Shown here piece by piece: positions 10,690 to 22,732 of a DNA stretch of 64,000 nucleotides. Positions within the stretch are counted from its first letter, which is position 1; every line of letters begins with the position of its first letter. The stretch spans positions 1-64,000 of the forward strand of contig WTXI01000120.1 of NCBI GenBank assembly GCA_022376515.1, written 5' to 3'. Made by a program: the position numbers and the translations under genes. The stretch comes from Lactifluus volemus (lineage: Eukaryota; Basidiomycota; Agaricomycetes; Russulales; Russulaceae). The notes beneath the pieces were generated by a model. It saw nothing but the letters and a program-made list of their open reading frames with translations, was not told where the DNA came from and did not search any database.

Positions 10690-11460
10690 AGGTGTTATGG
10701 GGGCATACAGTGTAGTTTTTAATGCTTCCCGATGTCTGCAGTGGAACTGGTTCTCCCCAACTCCACCACCTCATGCTTGCGCGTGCCACTGGCAGTGAGT
10801 GAACGATTGAAACCGTTTTATCGTAAACAGACTCTGCACGATGTGAAGTGACCTCAGTGCAACAAAATATATCAGTGCTATCACAGCTCATCTGGATCTC
10901 GAAAGAGATGCGCTTCAAACTTGGCGGGAATTTTATTTGAGGCCATCCTTGAAGCTTGAAGTGAGGAAGCGTAAGTTACTACACGCTTGGGACTACGTCC
11001 GAGTCAGCTCATTCTCGTTTTTAAACAATTTCGTAATTACTAGTCATCTGACAACCTTTTCTGATCACTCCCTACAAACGTTCCGACCGCTCAAGTAGTA
11101 GGGTGAAGCAGATGGCAGCGTAGCATGTACGGTGCGCGTCAGTTAGACATGGGTAGTGTCTCGTCTGTCCTCTCGGCACTTTTGGAAGCTATAAGCTCTA
11201 AGCATATTTCGAAATGCCAAATTATACAACACGGACTGCCGGAAAATGTGATTGCTGGCGGACAACGGGAGAGTCATGGTTGGAGATAAGTGGCTGCTGG
11301 CCATGGCCGAAATTCAAAGGTAAAACTCGGACGAAAAATGGGAGAGTCGGCAACCTACAGCTAGTGCCCGACTGGCCAGGTCATCTTAGTTACTGTTTGA
11401 TCGTCCAGGGCCCAGGGAGTTGCTATACTCTGGTTGGTCGACCACTCCTGTTCCTCATCG
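10690..11460. repeat. Dispersed non-coding blocks shared with 29.9-30.5 kb and 32.2-32.6 kb
   Basis: The sequence contains blocks that also occur near 30,080-30,490 and 32,210-32,620, including CCTTTTCTGATCACTCC and GTCATCTTAGTTACTGTTTG. I see no gene; the short frames differ between copies. Confidence 0.5.
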
Positions 11461-11464
11461 TCGC

Positions 11465-13110
11465 AAATCTGAACGCAGCCTGAGCAAGCCTGTAACTGAC
11501 GCACTCCCTCCCGTCACGTCACCTACCCCCATCATACCTTCAACTCCCCCAACACTTCTCTCTGCCCTTCGCTCTCTCTACGTGTACATCCCTCAAAGGA
11601 AGGCTCGTGCTTTCATCAACAAGCTCCGTAATGGCAACGAACTCTTCCGTGGCAAGATGTTCACGAGTTTCAGTTTCTCAACTACCCTCTCAATAAGATC
11701 GTCGAGGAAGTACAGGATGACAAGCATCATAGAGACAAGAATGTAGCCGTCTCCAACCCCACCGGCGAGGGCTGTGAGTGCAGTTCCCAAGTGCAAGTCT
11801 GTTTTGCTGACTCTCTGTCAATGCCATCTTCCACGGCGACATTGGCATCAAACGTCCCTACACACTCACCGTGCAGTCTGACGCCTTCCATCAATCCGGC
11901 ACCCTCGTACATCGACTCTTTGAGGGGACGCTCACATCCGAAATGCGCTGTCTGACCCGTGAAACAGTGAGTCTCTTATTGCTTGGCGGGTGTCTCTCCG
12001 TTGACTTGCTGCTTTGGCAAAGGTATCTTCCCGCGACGAATCATTCCTTGATCTTTCTATTGGCATCGAACAAAATTCGAGTGCCACCGCATGCTTGCGT
12101 CAGTTCAGCGCTAGCGAGATGCTCTGCCAGCGGACTAAGTTTTTCTGCGACAGTTGTTGCGGACTTCAGGAGGCCAACTCGGAGAAGCGCTGCGTCGTGT
12201 CATTTGTCCCTGTTTCCCTCCCCTGCCACATGTGACGATGTGGCAATGATACCATACAGGATGATTAAGAAACTTCCGAATGTCCTTGTTCTCCACTTGA
12301 AGTGATTCAAGTACCAGGAGGACTTGGAAAAATACATCAAACTGACCTATCGCGTCGCTTTCCCTTTCGAGTTGCGCCTCTTTAACACCGTTGATGATGT
12401 AGAGGACCCAGATCGGCTATACGAGCTCTTCGGAATCGCTGTACGCATTGGTAGGTACGTGTTCCATGTGTACGTGGCGTTGTCTGGTGGGGTCTCATAC
12501 GTCGCGATCGTCCGAGAACCTCAATCATGGCTTATATTTGACGATGACAAAATCGAGCCTATCAAGGAATGCGAAATACCTAGGTACTTGGTGGTGCCCC
12601 CTCCGGAAGTGGATATGTGTAATACTACCAGGCCGTCGACCTGGATCTAGCATCAAGCCACCACCACCACCACCACCTCCCACCGCTCCCGTCGTAGGAG
12701 GTCAGCTGGCCCAGCGACTGTGGCAACAAACGGGACAACATTATCTGAACCCCCAGAACCTGCCCTTCCTCCTGGATTAGGAGAGCCGTCTGTACCTGCG
12801 GCTGCGCCGGCATCGCACCCTCCAATGCCCGTTGCACTATCGTCCCCCCCCCCCCCCCCCCTTATCACGTCACCCCACGTAGGCTCTGCTACCCTCCGTC
12901 ACGCAAAAGGTCACTTCCCTCTCTTCAAGCTTCTGGCACGTCTGATCTTTCGAGCACCTCGCCCACAACACCATATCGTGCGCCTTGAGGGTTATTCCAT
13001 TCTCTTCGGAGCTCGCCGAGTGGCTCTAGGCTCCGCCCTTCTACGTCAGAAGGGATTCCTTCTCCGCGGACTCCAGCGTTAGCGTCACATATACCGCCTG
13101 TGCCATCAAC
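11465..13110 (+). pseudogene. USP12/46-type (Ubp9/13) deubiquitinase pseudogene
   Basis: Pieces in three frames spell a ubiquitin-specific protease of the USP12/46 family: [77 protein letters not shown] with YQEDLEKYIKLTYRVAFPFELRLFNTVDD, then YVAIVREPQSWLIFDDDK and a proline-rich tail. The active-site cysteine box normally found at the N-terminus is absent, because the copy starts inside the domain. The region that should hold the catalytic histidine (GHY) reads VSY. There are frameshifts and an altered splice region around 12,450. Introns are present, so it arose by DNA duplication rather than from mRNA. Its 3' end abuts IMPase copy 2 directly. Confidence 0.75.
12655..12861. repeat. CCA-rich tract and C homopolymer in the deubiquitinase tail
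   Basis: A run of CCA repeats starts near 12,657 and an 18-base C tract lies at about 12,843-12,861. They sit within what would be the proline-rich tail of the USP-like protein and are prone to length change. Confidence 0.6.
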
Positions 13111-13114
13111 GGCG

Positions 13115-14008
13115 TTTCAGCCCTCGGAAGGAGATGAATACGAGCAACATGCATCAATACAAATCCACCGTGCCCTGGGCGACCAACGCAAAATTCAACG
13201 TGACACTGCCTACCGAGCGCAGCGAGTGCGCCATGACGCCGTCAGGCGGAGCGCCGGCGAGACGCGCAAAGCTATTCACCTTTCGACATATTGCACCTGG
13301 TCCGCGATCGGGGCTCCACTGTACTGCGATGAGCACGCTTGCCAGACCGGGTAGTGGAGGCGCTGCTACGGGGGCGAGCGGGAGGCGCTGGGGTTCCGGG
13401 TGCAGACCCGTGTGCATGTAAGAGCCACCGCCTCGCACGCCGGTGTATAGGTGGTCTAGGAACTGGTTGTAGATCACGCCTAGGACTGGGACGCGTTGGT
13501 TGGGAAAGCCGTGAATAAGGTTGGTCGTCCCGTCTTATTATTGTTTTGTTAATAGATTTGTTGACGAAATGTAAAAATATTCGTGAAAACCTGCCAGTGT
13601 ACTGGTTTCTTACATACCTATTGGATCGACACAGAATGTCGGCACATCCGTGAGCGGTGGACGAGTCCTGGACGAATACGACTCCTCGCCAATGCTGCAG
13701 AAAATATACAGTTACAAAATATCAAAAACTCAGCTTTGGGGTCCTCGAGAGAAGAAAACACGTAACAATTGAAAGTACGGATATGCGCGCGCAATCTCTC
13801 CACATGGACCAGATCTTCGACCTTGACGTCGTACTCGGTCACAAGGTCTACTGCGTTCTTTTTCTCGCCGACGCCACCTGCCCCTGTGCGTTGGATCGCG
13901 TGCGATCCTTCGAGCATGAGGCATGAGGGCGCGAGCTTTTCGTGTGAGCTCGATCGTGAACTCGAGAATCTCTCGGAATTCTGCAGGGTTGAGCGGGTTA
14001 TTAGCCAT
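13115..14008 (-). pseudogene. Inositol monophosphatase-like gene, copy 2 (broken, 3' truncated)
   Basis: From the ATG at 14,008 the minus strand reads MANNPLNPAEFREILEFTIEL. GGVGEKKNAVDLVTEYDVKV, SGPGLVHRS-like decayed sequence, DGTTN followed by HGFPN, and YNQFLDHLYTG follow. Faults are visible. An insertion repeats CATGAG near 13,914-13,926 and shifts the frame. The segment coding VCISLGLID is deleted. The C-terminal exons are missing because the copy ends where the deubiquitinase pseudogene begins. This is the second of four copies. Confidence 0.78.
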
Positions 14009-14439
14009 ATAAATGGATTGCCAGTGAGATGAACAAATCATAAGTGGCAAGGATCAGCTGAATCGCAAGCGCTCAGCGTTTCCCACAACTTACTCACGGT
14101 CATGATCATACAGTCACGGTAAATGGTTGGTCCAGTATCGGTGTGAATTAATTCAGTTATCCCAGTTCGAGCCGGGGTATAAAAGCTTTGCTCGATTCAG
14201 AGGCAAGCTTTGTGTTTTGTTTGATGTCCTGTCGTCCTCGTACTACACGCCTCCTACCGATTGACGCGATGACATTGGTTCGTTCATGCAGTCGCCGGCC
14301 TTGGCAGCGTGCTCACCTCTCAGTGACAACCTAGTTCTACCCACATCAGCAAAATAAAAAGTTGCTAGAGCGACCTAGAGAAGCCCGTCTAGGCACTCTA
14401 GCACTCTAGTTTTCATGCTAGACCTAGGATACTTGTATA

Positions 14440-14660
14440 GCTCTAGTCAGCAAAACTAGACCTAGGTGACTCTAATTTCTCGTCTAGATCTAGTTTCTCG
14501 TCTAGACCTAGTTTCTCATCTAGTTCTAGTTTCTTGACCATTTCTAGTTTCTCTCAACTATTTCTAGTTTCTCGACAGTTTCTAGTTTCGCGACGTTTTC
14601 TAGTTTCACAACATTTTCTAGTTTCGCGATGTTTTCTAGTTTCTCGGCTACTGTCTTACT
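14440..14660. repeat. Left subterminal array of CTAGTTTC units
   Basis: Around ten degenerate units of about 20 bp share the core TTTCTAGTTTCNCGAC. They lie just inside the left end of the Plavaka element. Such subterminal repeats commonly serve as transposase binding sites in CACTA-like elements; that role is inferred. Confidence 0.65.
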
Positions 14661-14763
14661 TTCTCGCTTAGATCATATACGTGACACACAGGATCGTCCT
14701 ATTCAAGAACTGTATCTAGATTCTAATCAAGATTCAAATTGTAGCCGCTAATAGACGAGTAAT

Positions 14764-17400
14764 TCAAATTGTTCTACTAGTACGGTCCATATTCCAAATT
14801 TCCGAGCCATTGCCTGACGCTGTTGAAGCGGCTGAGGCTGAACGTGAGGGGGATCTGATTAAAAGAGTGTTTGAGTACAGAATCACACAAGAAAAGAAGA
14901 CATACCAATCCAGTTCGATGCAAGAGCGAGGATCAGCCACGCGTTTGCTACTATTGTCTTCGTCGAGAGCCCCCTTTCCTCTCAGCTCGACAGCCGGGAT
15001 GAAGCTATACACGTAGAGAGTGACTATGTCCCACTGACCTCTGGTGAGCCTTTCAGTGCTCTCAACCCATTTGCGGGTCTTCCCCCCCCACAGATTGTCG
15101 GTGAAGCCAGGCAAGGGATGACTTGTACCCTTTCCACTGGTTCCTCGGCTTGCCAGGGGATTGCTTGGTGACGTTGGTGATTTGGCGTCGTCCTGGCCAG
15201 TCATGAACGCGGTGAAACCACGCTCAACCTGCGGCTTTGGATCAGTACTAGTGAAATCAAAAAAGAAGTGTTGTTACCGCTGCAGTCGCAAGTGCAAGTG
15301 CTCCGAAGTGCATAGGGGGTTCTTCTAGTTCCTGTAACTTCAGTTGTAACCTCCGAATGTGTGTGGCATAAACCTTGGCGACCAGATCGGAGCAAAATGC
15401 GCCGCGTGCGCTCTGCAGGCTATGTCAGATACTGTACCACGCATTTTTGAGACTTACCTTTGCATCTGGGTCTCTATAAACGAATCTGAGGTTTTTCAAT
15501 GCTGTCTCGGCATACCCTGCGCAAGACTCTGCATCCCCAAACCTGACCGGGTCCTCGAGCCATATGTCCGCGACGGCGCGGTACCCACTTTTCCCCATGT
15601 CGCTGCGCCAATTGTTAAGTGTGGTCTCGACCTAGAAACAGTTAGTCCCATGCCCCCACTGTCTAATCGAATCATAGAACGTACCACAGCCAAGACGACA
15701 CCTAGTTCCATATCGTTGAGGGCCACATCCGGGAATACGGAGATCCAGATGTCCTCCGCTGGTTCTTGGATCATATTGTTTATGCCGAATGGGTCAGTTT
15801 GCGTGCCAGCCCAGGTCAACAGAGCAGGGATAAATATCTTGCGCCACTTCTCCATGTTTTTGCTGGAATCAGCTGGAGGGAAAGGTAGGTCAGACATCGT
15901 GGGCCTTGTCCTTCTCAAACGCTTCGACGCTTCAAGCCTGCCATCGCTCTCTGCGGAACTTGTATCTCTAGCGAGTACAATCCCCATCTATTTCAGTGAT
16001 TATCAAACCAAATCTACGCGTTTGAATCTGGACATTACCTGTGCTGTGGCACGCGCTCCAACGTTGCCACTGAGCGCAGCACCACTTTGAGCTGCTCTAG
16101 AAGCTTGATCCGGTCGAGATCTGCGAGGCTCGAGTACACCCTCAGGCTCTTCATTGTAAAAATCGCTTGTCACTGCAGTAGAACCTGAGATATCCAGCTC
16201 AAGATCCGGGGTTGCAGCTTGGCTATCACGACGTTCGGGCGTGTCAGTGGGTCGCGTCCGGGTTTGACTCAGCTGCGGTGCTAAATGGTTCAAATGGAAC
16301 TATAAGCCATTGACTTGGAGAGAGCCCAGAGTGAGAATTACCTGGGTTCGTATTTACCCTCTGTTTCCAATCACATAGCAAGCCACTTGGCGCTACTAGT
16401 ACCTTTGTGCGCTTGAATTGATCACTGGCACCGTGACTAGTAATCTGGTGGTGAGCCTCATGCTGGTTTAGGTGATGTCTATGACTTACCCGAACTGTGG
16501 CCCGAGTTTTCGTTTGACAGGGTTCCGTGGCTGAGTTGGCGGTGGAGGTGAGGGCGTTCGAGTCCCAGCCAGTGAACTTGGTTCATCCCTCCTCATCCAA
16601 ATTGCCATCAGCTGGTGGGTTCGAGCTCAGGGACAGAGGTGTTTTCACTTACTCAGATATCCGTCTGTATATGGCGCGGGGCTTCGGCCGAGGTGACTGG
16701 TGGGCGTTAACTGTTCCGGCTCGGAGGTTTGCCTAAACCGTGATGGTCCAATCAGTGAAGTGACCTAAAAGTACACGAGGGGGACACAAGGGGAACAAAC
16801 CTTATCCTTGTTTTTGTTCCCATCATCAACGTCTTCCCTATCGTCTTTGCCTTGGCTGGCCGTGGCGTTTTTATCCTCGCTGCTCCACACTTCGATTATT
16901 GATTCCTCGGCATCTGTGAAAGATGCTGGCGACACAGTCGATATCTCGTCACCATATACCACAAAACTCGCATTTTGTCTAGAGTCAAGGCTGCTACTTA
17001 TACTATTCCCAATGTCAGTGAAATCAGCTACATTTAAGGTGAGTCGTGTCACATACTCATATTGTTCATCGATAGTCTCGAGCTCATTTAGCTGAGCCGC
17101 ATAGGCGACTTCCGACGTGAATTTCTGCGCCGTTTGTCCATGACTTGGACGCAAGTCTGGCCTAGCTGAGTGCCTTTGTTTCACCCTGGAGTCTCGTTCA
17201 ACTATGTCTTCGAGTTCCGCAACGCGCCTGACGTTGGCATGGTGGGTAGCAGCTGCATTCTCAGCAGCAGCAGCCGCCTCTGCCTTTTCCAACATCTTGT
17301 CTTCCGCAACCTGCTGAGTGGTACGACGTTTTTTCTGGAGCTCAAGAACAACACGTCCGGGGTGCGTCTGTGCGTTTTTTTTCCGTGTAACGATTGGCAT
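14764..17400 (-). CDS. Plavaka accessory protein (multi-exon)
   Basis: The gene starts at ATG 17,400 with MPIVTRKKNAQTHPGRVVLE, followed by an alanine-rich, probably coiled-coil stretch and an acidic region up to a donor at 16,800. Further exons contain TRPTDTPERRDSQAATPDLE, then FPPADSSKNMEKWRKIFIPA, TWAGTQTDPFG, SARGAFCSDLVAKVYATHIR and LPGFTDNLWGGKTRKWVEST. This kind of companion protein is found beside Plavaka transposases; its role is not known to me. In the last large exon a run of five G near 14,970 separates two plausible frames, so a frameshift is possible. Exon limits between 16,800 and 16,280 are unclear because repeat-like sequence lies there. Confidence 0.6.
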
Positions 17401-18349
17401 AATTTTCGAGAGAGTAGGAGTATGGTGAGCGTTTGTCAGGTAAGTATTTCTGTACACACCACCGAAGTTTGAACTATTTAGAGACTCTATTGCACAGTCT
17501 TCTCCAAGGTCGCCGCTACTTGCATCAAGTTAGTCCCAACGGCATTTGCTGAGATACCCGAGTCCAAGTCATGCTTGCATGTCTGACTCTGACTCGTCAC
17601 TTTCCTCTCTGACATTTCCTGCGGCCTGAGCCTCTTTCACTTTCCTTTCTGACATTCCCTGCAGCCTGAGCCTCTGTTTGTCCATCTCATTGCCCATGTC
17701 CGAGTCACTCTTGTTCCCATCTTGTGCACAGTGCACTTACAGACGCATCCACCCCGTATACCAGTTCTTTGATCGCCGTTTACTAGCACCTGTCTTGATC
17801 GGTGGATGTATATCCCAGGCCATACTGTGCCCCTTGTTGCGCCCCAGCCATCTGGCGTGTACCTTTATCTGGCTCTTATTTCATCAGTTCGCTCCGTCCT
17901 TGGCTGTCTTGTCATTCACTAGCCGCTGGTGTGTACCTGTTCACGTCGTTGCTTTTCATTTCCCATCGGTGCGTGCCTATCGCCGGTTTTTTCTATTCAT
18001 TTGCCAACAGTGACTCTGGTTTTTTTTAAATTCGTCAACCACCAGTCTCCAATGCCTTCATTCATTATCCAGCAGTTTGCTCCTTACCTTCTCTGGCTGT
18101 TATTCACTTGCCGTACCTGTTCACTTCTTTTCTATTCATTTGTCAACGGTGCGTACCTTTCTCCGGTTGCCTTGCCATTCGTTCGATTCTTCTCACATTC
18201 ATTTCTTGTGCATTTGTCTTTTTCGGGTCTGTACCCGTCAACCTCCAACCCTTCCGACTTATTCCAAGTTTTCGCAGCCAACTCAGAGTACCTTCTGACA
18301 AATGTACAGAGGTCCCTCGCTTCACTACTTGTCATTCTTCAAACTCACC
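17401..18349. promoter_or_regulatory. Intergenic promoter region between the two Plavaka genes
   Basis: The two genes of the element diverge from this 950-bp stretch. It is strongly pyrimidine-rich on the plus strand and carries loosely repeated phrases such as TTTCTATTCATTTG, CATTCACT and GTGTGTACCTGTTCAC. No gene of its own is apparent, although long frames exist owing to the skewed composition. Confidence 0.45.
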
Positions 18350-21300
18350 ATGTCATTGTCAGAAAGGCTCCCTTGTTTGTATCCCAGGTGTCCCCTCACC
18401 TTCAAGAGTCGACATGGTCGTACATATCACATCCGCAACGCCCATGTAAACTCCAACGCCCAATCCGAGTTGAACCTAGGACCAGATTTACCCGAGCCCC
18501 TCACACAACAGCCAAAACAACATCGCGGCCAACGGATTGAACATCCCTATCTAACCGGTAAGTCTTTGTTCAATTGCATATCCAAGTCTATATGTACATA
18601 TACTGACGTTCCCTCAACAAGGCCTTCCCTGTGATGCCAATGGGAAATTCCTTCCATCTGGCGCTCAGCCAACACCACGAGCGAACGCGACACCGGACAA
18701 CTGGAGCCCCTTTGAGAGTGAGGTCCAGTTCCTCGTAGCAGATCTCTTGTACCGCCGCGTTGAGATGTCCGCTTCTAACATTGACACGTTAATGGAGTTG
18801 TGGGAGACATCTCTGGGTATTTTCGGGGCATCTGCGCCATTTCAGTCCCACCGGCATATGCATGCGGTTATCGATTCAGCATCTCTTGGCGATGCCCCAT
18901 GGCGGTGCCTCGTGACTGGATTCTCGGAGGATGTCTCTAGGAACGCTCCTACCTGGAAACAGATGGCCTACGAAGTTTGGTATCGTGATCCTGACGAAGT
19001 GGTACGCCTTACGCTAGACAACCCCGATTTCAGTGGACAATTTGATGTATGCCCATACATCGAGCTAGACGTGAATGACAAGCGTCGTTGGGCCAATGTC
19101 ATGTCGGCAAACATTGCTTGGAATCATTGTGTAAGTACTTGTTTTTGCATTTGTTACTCGTACAATATACTGATACATCTTTGCTTCATAAAGGATGCCA
19201 TTGCTGTTTCCCACACAGATACACATGGGGCAATGTACTGTCCCATCATTTTGGGCAGCGACAAGACTACTGTCTCGGTCGCCACAGGGCATGTGGAGTA
19301 TCACCCAATGTACCTGTCCATCGGGAACTTACACAATAGCGTGAGAAGTGCTCACCGCAATGCTGTAATACCAATAGCGTTCCTAGCTATCCCAAAGGGT
19401 GAGTCATCGTCACGGCAATCACCCAATGATTAATATATGAACAATATGATCCAGGTGACCGTAGATACGATGACGACCCCGAGTTTCGCAAGTTCAAACG
19501 GCAGTTGTTCCACGCGTCAATATCAGCAATCCTCCAGACACTTCGACCTGGGATGACAAGTCCGGTCATCCGGCGATGCCCAGATGGCCATTACCGGCGG
19601 GTCATCTATGACCTTGTGGCCTTCATTGCCGACTACCCAGAGCAAGTTATGTTAACAGGTATTGTACAGGGCTGGTGCCCCAAGTAAGTAACTTAGTTTG
19701 GCTTGGCAGATTAACACTGATCGTACATCAGGTGTGCAGCGTCACCAAAGGACTTGAACACAGCTTCAAGACCACGAACAACGGCACTAACAGATCAACT
19801 CGTTCGGCTTCTTGATTCGAAGACGCTTTGGGACCGGTATGGAATCGATGACGATATCATCGTAAGTCCAACAGTCCCACCATCTATTTGTTACTAACAG
19901 ATATTATAGCCTTTTACTGCAGACTTTCCGCGTGCCGATATTCACGAAATGATCTCGCCCGATTTATTACATCAAGTCATTAAAGGGGCATTCAAGGACC
20001 ACCTTGTGACATGGGTTTGTGACTACCTGGCACTCACGAATACTGAAAGTCAGGGAAATGCGATTCTTGATGATATCGATCGCCGGTGTGTCCCAAATTC
20101 TCGCTTTAGTATCAAGCTCACATTCTAAGGCAGAATTGCCGCCGTGCCACCATTCCCGGGCCTCCGCCGCTTCCCTCATGGTCGCCGCTTCAAACAATGG
20201 ACGGGGGATGACTCAAAGGCATTGATGAAGGTACGTATTTACTTGTGATTATGCAATCTCTGTGACTTGTCATTGAGACAGGTTTATCTGCCCGCGATCG
20301 TTGGATATGTGCCAGACGACATGGTAATGTGCATTTCGGCTTTCCTTGACACATGCTACATCGCCCGCCGCCAAGATTTAGATGAGGACTCCTTGAAGAA
20401 ATTCGACACATCATTTTCAAAGTATCTGCAACTGCGCGAAATCTTTCACATTACCGGTGTCCGACCAACTGGTTTCTCCCTTCCGCGTCAGCACGTGTTG
20501 ACTCACTATCACTCCCTCATTCAAGATTTTGGTGCACCGGCTGGCCTCTGTTCATCTATCACCGAGTCTCGACATATCACTGCTGTCAAGAAACCATGGC
20601 GGCGTTCCAATCATTACAAAGCACTCGGACAAATGCTCAGAGTAAATGAACGCCTCGACAAGCTCTCAGCAATGCGTTCTGACTTTGTTGCTCGTGGGAT
20701 GATGCCAGCTGGTCATCGCCCTCCTGCGGGCACTTCATTCCTTCACTCTAATCTTGATGAACACCCACCTACAAACGGCAATCAGGATGAAAGCGATGAC
20801 GAGGATGAGGGACCTGTAGATGACAGCGTGCTTGGCCATGTTGTCCTTGCGCGCTCGCGTAGTGAGTATTGCTCTTTGTTATCTATATCACGGCGTCTTG
20901 GGAACTAACCTTTTGCTCATACTAGTCATTGACTATCCGCGGAATTTTCAAGAGCTTGCGGCCCAGATAAATGAACCTGACCTCCTTATCCTGACACAAG
21001 GATTCCTCGCCGATCAGCTCCAGCTGAGTGGCGAGATTATGCCGCTAATCACATCAAAAGTAAGTGTGTTTCACTCCGCTACCGCAACATTCTTCGCTCC
21101 GAGCGATCCCAGTGGCATCCGCGGCATGCGACGCGAGCGCATACGATCGACACCGTCATGGAGAGGACAGGGGCCAAGGCGCGACTGCACTTTTGTGACT
21201 GAGGACGATGAGAAGCCAGGTGTACGAGGACTTAACATTGCACGCGTTACACTCTTTTTTTCATTCCTATATTATGGTACAGAGTATCCATGTGCATTAC

Positions 21301-21557
21301 TTGAGTGGTTCACAAGAGTAGGACTTGACCAAATGACTGGGATGTGGATAGTGCGTCCAGATTTCATCCGCACTGGCAACAGACGCAATAAATCAGTTGT
21401 TCATCTCGATGCGTTGTTGCGCGCAGCTCATCTTATTCCCGTTTACGGTACGGAACGTTTACCATTAGAAATAGACGCCATAAACTCGCTTGACACGTTT
21501 AGGGCATATTATGTGAACAAATATATAGATCATCATGCACATGAGATCGCTTTTTAA
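18350..21557 (+). CDS. Plavaka transposase, intact, 921 aa
   Basis: Nine exons join with canonical GT-AG sites and a consistent frame into 921 codons. The N-terminus holds a C2H2 zinc finger (C9, C14, H27, H32), a likely DNA-binding module. The core carries family phrases DNWSPFESEVQF, LILGS-type ILGSDKTTVSVATGH, YLSIGNLHNSVRSAHRNAV, RCPDGHYRRVIYDL, ADYPEQVMLTGIVQGWCPKC, DFPRADIHEMISPDLLHQ, FKQWTGDDSKALMKVYLPA and SSITESRHITAVKKPWRRS. The C-terminus ends YYVNKYIDHHAHEIAF. An acidic stretch (DESDDEDEGPVDD) lies between the core and the C-terminal domain. I find no internal stop or frameshift, so this copy could be autonomous. The predicted role is cut-and-paste transposition of the surrounding element. 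Confidence 0.88.
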
Positions 21558-21604
21558 TTTCACCTAGAATTACATACAAATACTAGATCTGATTTGTGCC
21601 TAGA

Positions 21605-21775
21605 AACACGATTAAATTGTAGGATGACCGAGAAGTGGCTAGCCGTGACTAGGCGTTACTAGCGCGAAAACATACCAAACTAGATCTAGTTCAAAAACTA
21701 GTCATGCCTAGAAATTCAATTATATTGTAGGATGACCTAGCCGTGGCTAGCCGTGACTAGGCGTTACTAGAACTG
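21605..21775. repeat. Right subterminal direct repeats of the Plavaka element
   Basis: Two copies of a unit of roughly 70-105 bp share TTGTAGGATGACC and GTGGCTAGCCGTGACTAGGC followed by GTTACTAG (about 21,620-21,666 and 21,728-21,773). They are rich in CTAG, as is the left end, but the sequence differs from the left array. Confidence 0.6.
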
Positions 21776-22732
21776 GCACCCTAGGTCCCTCTAGCAGCTC
21801 TAGTCACTTCTAGTCGCTCTAGCAATTTTACATTTTGCTGATGCACTCCCACTTTGCTTTCACGCAATCACCGTACCTCGCAGCGTGCCCAAATAAGGCG
21901 ACGTAACCACTCACTGCCAGTGGCCCGGGCAAGCCTGAGGTGGTGGAGTTGGGGGAGAGCGAGCTGCAAGTCGACGGGGGAGCACAACCCAAGTCACTTT
22001 TCCATCTAAATCTACTGGCCGCACTAAATGGGTATCCGAGTCATGGCGACATCGCAGCCGGCGACGACAAGGGCGATCGATAATCAGCCGCTGGGAGCAA
22101 GCAATGATCGAGACACAGGTTGACTTATAGGGGAATGAAATTGGAATGCATATAGTTGCTGTGTAGAATACACAGTTAAACTTTGGTAGAGATTGAATAC
22201 CAGTGAGTAGTTTTGAAAGTGACAAAGGAGTAGTAGTGACGAAGACCTAGTATCAAATGTGAAGTAAAAAATCCCATGATCCGAGGTCGTGCAGTATGTT
22301 GCAATGTAATTTACCGAGGTGACCTTTTACTTGAGGGCGATTGACCGAAATCGTTACATACATTTGCCTCAAGAAAGTATTCACATGTAGCTAGTACTAG
22401 TATTATTGTTCTTGTCATAGTATTTGCGATGTCGAAGAGTCTCTGGCTGGGTGGTTCTCGAAAGGTCAAACATTCAAAGTAATTTCAATCTCATGGAACA
22501 GATATTGGATTCCTAAATAAACGTGATAAAGCCACGACTTAAATATCCAAAGTTAACAAAAGTCCGCCATGTGCCAAAATTACGGCTGTACTACGTGCGC
22601 GTCAGGCCCCGGATGCGCGTACGTTGATACGTCCCAAGGGGCTAGCCGCAAGAGGTTAGTGTTGCATTAATATCCGAGTAGAATAAAATCATACAAGAGA
22701 AAAATAAAACTTTCACAAATGCTCCTGGAGGC

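Larger units (their letters stand above)
14344..21843. mobile_element. Complete Plavaka-type DNA transposon (7.5 kb)
   Basis: The element begins CATCAGCAAAATA and ends with its inverse ATTTTGCTGATG. The inverted similarity runs on imperfectly through TTGCTAGAGCGAC. A CA dinucleotide is duplicated at both borders (14,342-14,343 and 21,844-21,845). Removing the element restores a sequence like TTCTACCCACTCCCA, which is present uninterrupted at about 4,690-4,706 beside IMPase copy 1. Inside are two divergent genes, an accessory protein (minus) and an unbroken transposase (plus), with CTAG-rich subterminal repeats at both ends. Plavaka elements are known from Agaricomycetes and are related to the CACTA group. 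The intact frames suggest a recent insertion. Confidence 0.85.

Noticed and set aside
17678..18540. Long plus-strand frames between the Plavaka genes
   Set aside because: They follow from the strong pyrimidine skew, and the true transposase start with its zinc finger lies in a different frame at 18,350.
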